Below are positions 43,401-55,400 of a stretch of DNA of 64,000 nt, piece by piece (within the stretch, counting starts at the first letter, position 1; each line of letters opens with the position of its first letter). This DNA is from Tolypeutes matacus. Taxonomy: Eukaryota; Chordata; Mammalia; Cingulata; Chlamyphoridae. The stretch spans positions 2,635,467-2,699,466 of the forward strand of contig JAKSZT010054565.1 in NCBI GenBank assembly GCA_026826555.1, given 5' to 3'. The position numbers and the translations under genes were made by a program. The notes under the pieces are model-generated. The model had not been told where the DNA came from and searched no databases. It saw only the letters and a program-made list of their open reading frames with translations.

Positions 43401-46400
43401 TATATTAATAAAGGGGCAATTCACCAAGAATAAATTACATCCTAAATCTTTATGCACCTAACCATTGGTGCCCCAAAATACATGAGGCAAATACTGGCAA
43501 AACTGAAGAAAGAAGTAGACGCCTGTACTTTGTACTTGGAGACTTTAATACATCACTTTCATCAAGAGATAGAACATCTAGACAGAAGACCAATAAGGAA
43601 ACAGAGACCTTGAAGAGTATGATAAATTGAACTTAACCTAACAGACATATACAGAACATTGCACTCCCAAACAGCAGGATATACATATTCTCAAATGCAC
43701 ATGGATCATTCTCCAGGATAGACCACATGTAGGGTCACAAAACAAGTCTCAATAAATTTAGAAACATGGAAATTATACAAAGCCTCATATAGCAGTTTGG
43801 TATTATTTATGAATTCCAAAAATAGATATTGGATTGTCTGTAAACAGGTCTGTTCCTCTGGGTGTATTAAATTGAGAGGTTTCACTTATACTTGACTAAA
43901 TAATGATTAAAGCTTTCACTGGGCCACATCAGGACAATGTTGAGTGCCCGCCCCCTTGGTGGGTGGGGACTCACAGAGAAAACGACAATGCAGAGGAGTT
44001 AGATGGAGTTTTGAGCTGGAGCCCTGGAAGTAAACACAAAGGAGAACACGGAGTAATAGAGATGGCTCCATAGACACAGCAGAGGCACCAGGAAGAGGGA
44101 GAGCCTGGTAGTCTACAGCTGACCTTGTGCAGAGGCCAGAGCAGCTGAGCTGAGAGAGAAACGAGCCCCAGGAGAGAGATGAAACTTATCCCAGCCTACA
44201 GCTGATACTGGAAGAAGCTAGGACCATGGAGCCTTAAGAAGAGGAAGGCTGGACCTTTGCAGACGTCAGCAGCCATCTTGCTGCAACACGTGGCAACACA
44301 CTTTGGTGAGGAAAGTAACTTACGCTTTATTGCTTGGTAAATGTAGGCTTCTACCCTCAAATAAATACTCTTTAAAAACCCAACAGATTTCTGGTACTTT
44401 ACATCAGCACCCCTTTGGCTGACTAACACAGAATGTAGTACCAGAGAGTGAGGTTGTGCTTTTGCAAATACCAAAATGATGGAATGGTTTTATAAAAGGG
44501 CGAGGAGTATTTTTTGGAGGAATTGTGAGGTGCTTGATAGAAAAGGCCTTGACTGCTTTGAGGAGACTGTTGATAGGAATATGGATTCTAAAAGAGACTT
44601 TTTATGATGCCTTAGAAGTAAATGATGAAACTATTATTGGAACCTGGAGGAAAGGTTATCCATGTTTTAAAGATGCAGAGAACTTAGCAAGATTGATTCC
44701 TGATATTATATGGAAGGAGGAATTTGAAAATGGCGAGCCTGAACATTTAGCTGAAGAACTTTCCAAAGTAAACTCAAGAGAATGTGGCTTCGCTTCTCCT
44801 TGCAGCTTATAGCAAAATGCTAGATGAGAGAGAGAAGCTGAGGACTGAACTGTTGGGCACAAAGAAACCAGAAACTGATTCCGGAAATTCCAAGCCTCTG
44901 GAAATCAAATCCCCAGACAATAGTGTACTATTTGAATAATTGACTAAACTTGGAACTTGTAAATCAGGATTGAAAATTCAATTATCTAGGAAAGACTTGT
45001 GGAAAGTCTTACTGTCTGATGGCTTGAACACCTGCTTCTTGCATGCTGAAACAAGGTTTTTGAGAGAGCTGTATGAACAAAATCACTGTCAGCTTGGACT
45101 AAAAGGGACATCAAGGGGAGAGATGGAAGGAAAAACAACTTCAAGAGGAAAACCACAGAAGCTGAAGTCAGGAATTAAGTCACCTTGGGCCAAGAGAGGA
45201 ACCTGACCCATGTGTACAAAGAGAGTGAGTTTGCCCCAGCAGTTGAAGAGGGTAGATGCTCCTGCCTGCTATTCAGGGAGAGCTTTGACATACCAGGGTA
45301 CAGGGAGAGTGGAGCAAATTCCTCAAGTGTTAAGGAGGGTAAGGTCAACACCCCATAGGTCCGAGAAGGGGGGCCTGACCCCCCATGGATTAGGGAAGGC
45401 CAGGTCATCAATTCGTTGCTCTGAGAGGGTTGGGCCTCTATGCCAGAGTTTAGGGAGGATGTTGCCTTCACCTCACTTTCCAACTCCAGGGAAGTGGATG
45501 TGGCTGAAGCGATTAAGCTTCTGCCTACCACACAGGAGGTCCCTGGTTCGATTCTCAGTGCCTCTTAAAGAAGACAGCGAGCTGGCGGCAAGCTGATGCA
45601 ACAAGATGACACAACAAGAAATACAAGAAAAAAACACAATGAGAGACACAACAAAGCAGGGAATGGAGGTGGCTCAAGCAGTTAGGTGTCTTCTTCCCAC
45701 ATTGGAAGTTCCGGGTTTGGTTCCCCAGTGTCTTCTAAAGAAACTAGGAAGATAAACAGACACAACAAGTGCAAAACAACAAGGGAGTAGGGAGAAGGAA
45801 ATTTAACAATTTTTAAAAATCTTAAAAAAAAAAAAAAAAAACACAGCCCCAAAGATTGGGTAAAGTGTGGCCATCACCCCAAAGTTCTTGGAAGGTGAGG
45901 CCTGGAGCTGGTCCCTACCCAGATACTTGATGAGAGTGGAACCAAGAAAATGGCCTTTGGGCAAGCCTGTGGAAAGGATGAGTCCTCATGAGGCCCCAGG
46001 GAGAAGAAACCATCATCTTCAGAATGACTCTCAGACTTTGAAATCAAATGGAGTATGCCCTGCAGGTATACTGAACCACAGAGGACCCTTGATTCATGTT
46101 TCCCTCCCAATTTCTCTTTATGGTAACGCAAATGATTGTCCTTTGTCTTTCCATCTGTGTATTGGAAGCAGATAAATTGTTTTGTAAGTTTCAGAGGTCT
46201 ACTGCCAGACGGGACTTTGCCCCAAGACAAACTATTTCTTTAAACTGATTGTGCTATGATTTTGTACTTAGCATTTTTACTGCTATAAGGTTGTTTTTTT
46301 TTCTCTTTTGAAGATCATAATGTTTTTTTGGAATTCAGAGGGTGGAGTGTAGCAGTTTGGTATTATTTATGAATTCTAAAAATTAATACTGGATTATGTT

Positions 46401-49400
46401 TGTAAACTGGTCTGTTCCTCTGGGCGTATTAGATTATATTAAATTCAGAGGTTTCACTTATACTTGATTAAATAATGGTTAAGGCTTTGATTGGGCCACA
46501 TCATTAGGACACAGAAAATGACACAACAGAGGAGGTAGTAGGAGTTTTTTAAGCTGGAGTCCCAGGAAGAAAATACACAGAAGAACACAGAGGAATAGAG
46601 ATGGCTCCATCAACATGGCAGAGGCGCTGGGAAGAGAGTGAGCCTGACAGTCTACAGCTGACCTTGTGGAGAGAACAGAGCAGCAGAGCCTGGAGAGGAA
46701 CAAGTCCCAGTAGAGAGATGAGAATTATCCCAATCTACAGCCGATATTGGAAGAAGCTGGGACCAGGGGTCTTAAGAGGAAGAAGAAGGCTGGACCCTTG
46801 CTGACATCAGCAGCCATCTTGCTCCAACATGTGGCAACAGACTTTGTTGAGGGAAGTAACTTACGCTTTATGGCCTGGTAACTGTAGGCTTCTGCCCTAA
46901 ATAAATACCCTTTATATAACCAAACAGATTTCTGGTACTTTGTATCAGCACCGCTTTGGCTGACTAATATACATCTTCTCTGACAGCAATGGAATAAAGC
47001 TGGAAATCAATAATATGCAAAGAACTAGAATATCCACAAATATATGAAAGTTAAATAACACTCATTTTTTTTGCCTATTTGCTTTTTCTTTCATCTTTAT
47101 AAATTGATTTATATTTACATTTTATATAAATGGAATTATACAATATATTACACAACATTTAGTTCATAGTAGTGCTATAATACAGTATTTGTCCTTTTGT
47201 GTCTGGCTTGCTTCACTCAACATAATGTCCACCAGATTCATCCATGTTGTCATATGCTTTACAACTTCATTTCTTCTTACAGCTGCATGATATTCCATTG
47301 TGTTAATAAACCACAGTTTGTTTATCCATTCATCAGTTGAGGGACACCTGGATTATTTCCTACTTTTGGCAATGGTGATAATGCTGCTATGAACATCTGT
47401 GTGCAGATGTCTGTGTCACTGCTGTTAGTTCTTCTGGGTATATACCCAGTAGTGGTATTGCAGGGTCACGTGGTAAATCTATATTCAACTTCTTTAGGAA
47501 CTGCCAAACAGTCCTCCATAGTGGCTGTACCATTCTACATTCCCATCAACAGTGAATAAGTGTTCCTTTCTCCCCACATCCTCTCTAACACCTGCAGTTC
47601 TATCTTTTTAATAGTGGCCTTTCTGATAGGTGTACAATGATATCTCACTGTAATTTTGATTTGCACTTCCCTAATCATTAGTGATGTTGAACATTCTTTC
47701 ATGTGGTTTTTTTTTTTTTCCATTTGTATTTTTTCTTTGGACAAATGTCTATTTAGTCTTTTGCCCATGTTTTATTCAGGTCATTGTCTTTATATTGTTG
47801 AGTTGTAACATCTCTTTATATATCACGGATACTAAGCCCTTATCGGACATGTGATTTCCAAATATTTCCTCCCATTGAGTCAGCTGCCTTTTCACCCTTT
47901 TGCCAAAGTCCTGTGAAGTGTAAAAGAATAACACTCTTATACAAGCAGCGGGTCAAAGAAGAAATTGCAAGAGAAATCAGTAAATATCTTGACACAAGTG
48001 AAAATGATAACACAACATATTATAACTTATGGGAAGCATAAGGCAGTGCTGAGATGGAAATTTATAGTCCTAAACACTTACCTTAAAAATGAAGAAAGAG
48101 CTAAAATCAAAGACCTAACTGCACACTGGGAGGAACTAGAAAAAGAACAAGAAATGAATCCCAGAGCAAGCAGAAGGAAAGAAATAACAAAGATTAGAGC
48201 AGAAACAAGTGAAGTTGAGAATAAAAAAGAGACAGAGAATTAGCAAAACCATGTAATGCACCACATTAACAAATCGAAGAAGGGAAGACCACATCATATC
48301 GATTGATACAGAAAAGGCATTTGACAAAATCTAGGATCCTTTCTTGATAAAAACACTTCGAAAGATAGAAAGAGAAAGAAATTTTCTCAATATGATAAAA
48401 GGCATAGATGAAAAACTCACATATAATATTATACTCAATGGTAAAAGACTGAAAGCTCTCCCTCTTAGATCTGGAATAAGACAATGATGCCCACTGTCAC
48501 CACTGTTATTCAACATTGTACTGGAAGTTCTAACGAGCATTTAGGCAAGAAAAAGAAATAAAAGGGTTTTTTATATACGACCTTTTTCATATTGAAGAAC
48601 TTTCCTTCTAATCCTATCTTTTTTGAAGTGTTTGTTGCTGTATTTTATCGAATGCCTTTTCTGCATTAACAGACGATCATGTGATTTTTTTTCCTTTGAT
48701 CTCTTAAAGTGGTGTATTAGATTTATTGATTTTCTTATGTTGAACCATCCTTGCATACCTGGGATAAAACTCACTTGAGCATGGTGTATAATTCAATTAT
48801 GTTTTGTTAGATTCGATTAGCAAGTGTTTTGTTTAGCATTTTTGCGTCTAAGTTCATTAGAAAAATTGGTCTGTAGTTTTCTTTTCTTGTAGCACCTTTA
48901 TGTGGCTTTGGTATTAGGGTGATGCTGACATCATAGAATGAGTTAGATAACGTTCCCTCTTCTTCAATTTTTTGGAAGAGCTTGAGGAGGATTGGTATTA
49001 GTTCTTTCTGGAATGACTGGCAGAATTCACCTGTGAAGCCATCTGGTCCTGGGCTTTTCTTAGTTGGGAAGTTTTTGATGACTAGTTCTATCTCACTAAT
49101 TGTGATTGGTCTGTTGAGTTCTATTACTTTTTCACCAATGTACGTTGCTTGTTGTTTCTAGAAATTCATCCATTTCATCTAAATTGCCCATCTTGTTGGC
49201 ATACAATTTTTCATAGCATCCTCTTATGATACTCTATTTCTGTGGGGTCAGTGATGATATCCCCTTTCTCATTTATTACTTCATTTATTTGCATCTTTTC
49301 TTTTTTCTTTGTTGGTCTAAGGGTTTATCAATTTTATTAATTCTTCTCAAAGAACTAGATTTTGGTTTTGTTAATTCTTTCTAGTGTTTTGTTTTGTTTT

Positions 49401-52400
49401 GTTTTGAGGTACCAGGGGCAGGGATTGAAACTAGGATCTCATATTTGGGAAGCCGGTGCTCAACCACTAAGCTACATTGGCTTCCCTGAATTGTTTTTTT
49501 TCATTTGTTTTGCTTGTTGTTGTTGTTGTTTTTAGGAGGCACCAGGAACCAAATCCAGGACCTCCCAGTGGGATGTGGGCGCTCAACCTCTTGAGCCACA
49601 TCTGCTCCCCTCTAGTGTTTTTTAATTCTCAATTTCATTTAATTCCACTATAATCTTTATTTCCTTCATTCTGCTTGCTTTGGGATTAGTTTGCTGTTCT
49701 TTTTTTAGTTTCTCCAGGTGTGCAGTTAGGTTTTTGCTTTTAGCTCTTACTTCTTTTTAATGTAGGCATTTAGGGCTATGAATTTACCACTCAGTACTGA
49801 TTTAGCTGCATCCCATAAATTTTGATATGTTGTATTCTCATTTTCATTCACTTTGAGGCAGTTACTGATTTCTCTGGCAATTTCCTCCTTTGACCCACTG
49901 ATTGCTTAAGAGTGTGTTGTTTAACTTCCATATATTTGTGCCTATACCAGTGTTCTATCCTTTATTGACTTCTAATTTCATTTCGTTGTGGTCAAAGTGC
50001 TTTGCATAATTTCAATCTTTCCAAATTTGTTGAGACTTTTTCTAGGACATAGCCTGTGGTCTATCTTAAAGAATTTCATGAACACTTGAGAAAAATGTAT
50101 ATCCATCGTGTCTATGGAGCCGTCTCTATTCCTCTGTGTTCTTCTCCTGTATGTTTACTTCCCAGGACTCCAGCATCAAAAAAACTCCAACTAACTCCTC
50201 TGCCTTGTCGTTTTCTCTGAGTCCCCACTCACCAAGGAGGCAGGGATTCAACATCCTCCTGGCATGGCCCAATCAAAGCCCTAATCATAATTTAATCAAG
50301 TAAAAGTAAAACCTCTAAAGTTAATATAATCTAATACGACTAGAGTAACAGACCAGTTTACAAATATAATCCAATATCTATCTTTGGAATTCATAAATAA
50401 TATCAAACTGCTACACACCCCTTCCCTTCTCGTCTCCCTCTGGGATGCCCATAATGCATATGTTTGTGTGTTTCATTCAAATCCCTGAGTCCCTAATGAT
50501 TTTTTCTATTTTTTGTCTATCCTACTATCTGTGTGATTTTGGATGTCCTATCTTCTATGCAGTTAATTCTTTCCTTTCCCTGTTCAAATCTGTTATGTGC
50601 TTCTAGTATATTTTTAATTTTTTGCATTGTGTCTTCCTCACTGTAATATCTACTATCTTTTTATGTATGTTTACAATTTCTTCTTTAGGTTTCTACAGTG
50701 TCTTTTTGATATCCTTTTTCTCTACTTTCATTTCATTAAGTTGATTAAGGATATATGTTTGGCCATCCTTGATTAGTTTTTCCACATTGTGCGACTCCTC
50801 CTGCTTTTTGTTTGTTCATTAGACTGGGCCATGACTTCCATTTTCTTAGTATGCATCATACTCATGGTGAAAGGCTAAAGGCTTTCCCTCTAAGATCTGT
50901 AACAAGACAAGATTGACCACTGTCAACACTCTTATTTAACATTTTATTAGAAGTACTTGTTTGAGCATTTAGGCAAGAAAAAGAAAAGACATCCAATTTG
51001 GAAAGGAGGAAGTAAAACTTTCACTATTTGCAAATGACATGATCCTATATGTAGAATGTCCTGAAAAATATGAAAGGCTCCTAGAGCTGATAAACAAGTT
51101 CAGAAAAATGGTGGGATATAAGATCAACATGCAAAAATCAGTAGCATTTCTGTATACTAATAATGAGCAATCTAAGGAGGAAATCAAGAAAAAAATTCCA
51201 TTTACAATAGCAACTAAAAGAATCAAATATGTAGGAATAAACTTAACTGAGGATGTATAAGACTTGCCCACAGAAAACTATACAGCATTGTTAAAGGAAA
51301 TCAAAGAAGACCTAAATAAATGGAAGAATATTTCAAGTTCATGGATTGGAAGACTAAATATCATTAAGATGTCTATCCTACACAAATCGAATTATAGATT
51401 CAATGCAATCCCACTAAAAGTTTCAACACATTTTTTACTGAACTGGAAAAGCCAGTTATCAAATTTATTTGGAATGGTAAGGGGCCAAAAATAGCCAAAA
51501 ACATCTTGAAAGGGAAAAATGAAATTGAAGGAATCACGCTATCTGATTCCTACTAAGATACAATGGTCAAAATTTCATGGTATTGGCACAAGGACAGACA
51601 TACCAATGGAACCGAATTGAGAGTGCCGATATAGACTCGCACATATTTGGCCAGATTTGTCATGGCCACCAAGCCCACTCAACTGGGACAGAATATATCT
51701 CTTCAACAAATGGGGCTTAGAAAACTGGATAACCATATCTAAAAGAATGATGGAGGATCATCATCTCATGCCCTATACAAAAACTAACTCAAGATGGACC
51801 AAAGATCTAAATATAAGCACCAAGCTCCTAGAAATTAATGTAGGGGAGCTTCTTCAAAATCTGATAATAGGAAATGGTTTCATAAACTTTACACCTAAAG
51901 TACAAGCAACAAAATAAAAAGAAAGATAAATGGGGCCTCCTCAAAATTAAACAAATGTGCTTCAAAGGAGTTTGCCAAGAAACTGAAAAGGCAGCCTACT
52001 CAAAGGGGGTGAAAATATCTGTGGACCACCTATCTCATAAGGGCCTAATATCCAGCATATATAAAGAAATCTTATATCTTAAAACTAAAAAGACAAACAA
52101 CCCATCTAAAAAAATGAGGAGATCTGAATAGACACTTTTCCAAGAGGAAATACAAATGGCTAAAAAGCACATGAAAAGATGCTCAATATCACTAGCTATT
52201 AGGGAAATGCAAATCAAAACTACAAGCTATCATCTTACATCTATTAGACTGGGTGCTATTAAAAAAACAAAAAACTACAAGTATTGGAGAGGATGTGGAG
52301 GAATAAGAAACTCATCCACTGCTGCTAGGAGTGTGGAATGGTGCAGACACTGTGGAGGACAGTTTGGCGGTTCTTCAGGAAGATAAGTACAGAACTGCCA

Positions 52401-55400
52401 TATGATCCAGCAATCACACTAACTGGAATATATCCAGAAGAACTGAAAGCAGAGACACGAACAGATATATGCACACTGATATTCACTGCAGTGATATTCA
52501 TAAGTGCCAAAGGTTGGAAGCAACTGAAGTGTTGATCAATGGATGAATGGAAAAACAAAATGTGGTATAAATATGCCATGGATTTTTAATTACTTGTAAG
52601 AAGGAATGAAGTATTGACACATGAGACAACATGAATGAATCTCGAAGACCTTATGTTGAGTGAAGTAAGCCAGTCACTAAAGGAAAATATTGCCTGATCT
52701 CACTGATATGAACTAAGGATACTGAGCAGACTCACAGAGGTTGAGTCTGGAAGATAGTTTACCAGGAGATAGAATGTGAGTAGAGAGCCGTAAGCTGATG
52801 CTCAATCTGTGTAGAATCCATGATAAGGTGGATGGGGGTGCAATGAGGTGAATAGGGTCGATGATGCGGGAGTGTGAGAGGGGTTAGGTGGTGGGTTGGG
52901 CTATCCATAGAGCTGAGGGGAGGGCTGGAGGTAGGAATAGGTAAACACTGGGGAGGTAGAGGACTGTGGTTGAGAATACAATTATGGAGTATTCTTTTGG
53001 CAATGATGGCAGGGGAGGGGTCACTGGTGCAGGGTATTGGTGGGGTGGGCGGGATGAGTGAGGAAGGGTGCACCTGGGGCATGCCTCTAGGGAAAATGAA
53101 TGTGTTCATCTTGTCAGAGGGTGTTTTCTCAGTGGGTGAACCACACAATACCCAACAAAATATTAAATTCCCATCCTGGGGAGTCCTGCTACATTCTCTA
53201 ATAGAGTGGCAAGAATCTATAGAGTATATTGACAGTGCCTAATAAAACAAAGCAGACCAATATGCGAAGCCCTCGATATTAATGCTTGTACTTATGAACT
53301 TAACTCTTGTAAAATTGAAACTTAGCCTAATAATATCTAATGCCTAAGAATTATCTACTGAAAACCTCCCTGTTACTCAAATGTGGCCTCTCTCTAAGCC
53401 AAACTCAGCAAATAAATTCACTGAGGATGAGCCTCAGGCACTGAGGGATTATTACCTAGAGTCAACCAGGGATGCATTTGGAAAAAGACCTTGCCCAAAA
53501 AGGGGAAAGATTAAATACAAAGGAGTTTTTATGGTTAAGAGATTTCAAAGTGAGTGACTTAGGAGGTATTCCAGAGGTTACACTTATGCACGCCTCAAGC
53601 AGATCTCACTAACTGCCACAGTAAACAATGACTCAAACAGGGATAGTTCTACAGAAAACTGGACTCCATAGGCAAGGCAAACAACCCCATGAAATCAGTA
53701 CCCCATGAGTGAGCCTCACCTTGGAACCTATTTCCCCACTGTAACAGAGACAGGCTCATTTATAATTTCCCTACACATTACTCTTCTACCTCTTTTATTT
53801 TAATCTATAATTAGCACTATACCTGTTAAATATACGTCCCAGAGACTTAAATCTTCTGGCTATTCATATGCTGGTTGAGCCCTGAATCTCAGCAGAGTTG
53901 CAGCCAACACCTACTCTCCAGTACATTGTTCTCACTCAGGGCAACTAACAAAATGATGATGATGGACAGTGCTCATCCCCAAAAACAGAGTATCTACAAC
54001 TCTAAGCTAGACAGTTCCTTCTATCTGCTCCACAAGATCTAAGCTCCCTCTAAATCTGAAGCAGAGCAGGCATCACCATTCTAAAACAAACATAAGGGGG
54101 GGAATGCAACCATGGACCAAAGTAGACTTATTATTATTTTAGTAAAGGAAGAATTGGTAACATTGATATAAAGATAGTGGTTACCAGATGTTCTGAGGGA
54201 GGGAGAAGGGAAGAATAGGTAGAACATAAGACATTTTTAGGGCACTAGTGTTGAACCCTAAATTAGCCTACCCCATAGGCCTTCATGGCAACCAGAGTAA
54301 CGTAGAAAAGTTTCCCACTGTCTCCTAAGTGTCTTATCTGAAAAGCACNNNNNNNNNNGGGCTTAGCTCAATAAACTTCATAAAAGTGGTTAAAGTCTGA
54401 GTGTGGTTGATCTCCTGGGTTATAACACTAGAATTATTCTGTATGATTCTGCAACGATGGACACAGGCCATTATACATTAGGTCAAAACCTATAAAATTG
54501 TACAGTGCAAATTTAAACCGTAATGTAAACTACAGACAATGATTAGTAGCAATGCTTCAATATTTGTTTATCAATTATAACAAATGTACCACACTCATGT
54601 AAGATGTTATTAACAGGGGAAAACATAAGAGGGGGGCGGGAGTGAGGTATTAGGGAATGTTGGGGACCATAATGGCAGCATATAATAATCACCCTCAGCA
54701 ATGCCGGCAACTTGGAACATGGCTGCCTGGGTTGAAACAACAACAGCCTAAGCTAATTAGCCTTCTTCCCGGAAGCCTTAGGCAGGCTTAAGTCCTAACC
54801 CCTCCCTAGCAACAGCGACCACCAATCATAGACCGCCATCCGTCCTTAGTAGCCACTTAGTAGCCACCCCCTCTCCCCTGAAAGCATATATACCCTGCCT
54901 TTTCAATAAAATTTTGCAGCCTGACCCCAACGCACACCGTCTCGCTGTCATTCTTCATGTCTCTTGTCCCACCATTCCTCCTTGGCTAGTCTCCGAGCCC
55001 TCGTTAACATCCCGCGGGCCGGGACGCACACAAGGGAATCCCCTATATTTTCAATGTAACTTTCCTGTCATCTAAAACCTCTTCAAAAATAAAGTTAAAA
55101 AAAAAAAGAAACCAATATTTTTTTATTAAAAAAGAAATAAAAGGCATTCAAATCAGAAAGGAAGCAGTAAAACTTTCACTATTTGCAGATGACATGACCC
55201 TATATATATAGAAAGTCCCCAAAAATCTACAACAAAGCTATTAAAGCTAATAACCAAATTCAGCAAAGTGACAGGGTTACAAGACCAACATGCAAAACTC
55301 AGTAACATTTCCTATACACTAGTAATGAGCAATCTGAGGAGGAAATCAAGAAAAAATTCCATTTACAATAGCAACTAAGAGCATCAAATATATAGGAATA

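Larger units (their letters stand above)
43788..46971 (+). mobile_element. Two-LTR ERVL-like element, non-autonomous
   Basis: 5' LTR 43788-44430, internal region 44431-46347 (about 1.56 kb without its SINE), 3' LTR 46348-46971. A primer-binding site resembling the tRNA-Leu type starts at 44436, and a purine-rich tract 'cagagggtggag' abuts the 3' LTR. The interior is far too short for gag-pol-env, and I see no retroviral domains. The target duplication is eroded (CCTCA / CATCT). It splits the outer L1 at the ORF2 endonuclease region. Confidence 0.82.
48566..55128 (+). mobile_element. L1 insertion with 5' inversion (twin-priming structure)
   Basis: Bounded by a perfect 16-base duplication AAAAAGAAATAAAAGG at 48550-48565 and 55129-55144. 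48566 to about 50858 is minus-strand L1 (ORF1 remnant, then ORF2 up to the RT region). From about 50859 the plus strand picks up the next part of ORF2 and continues to a 3' UTR and A-rich tail near 55097. The two arms meet at nearly the same L1 coordinate. Later LTRs and SINEs lie inside. Confidence 0.85.

Noticed and set aside
44525..44812. A 95-codon open frame inside the ERVL-like element.
   Set aside because: No gag or other retroviral motif is visible. It may be decayed coding sequence but a function cannot be supported.
45180..45488. Short repeated units considered as a CRISPR-like array.
   Set aside because: The units are degenerate with no constant repeat and unique spacers, in a vertebrate genome, inside an LTR element.
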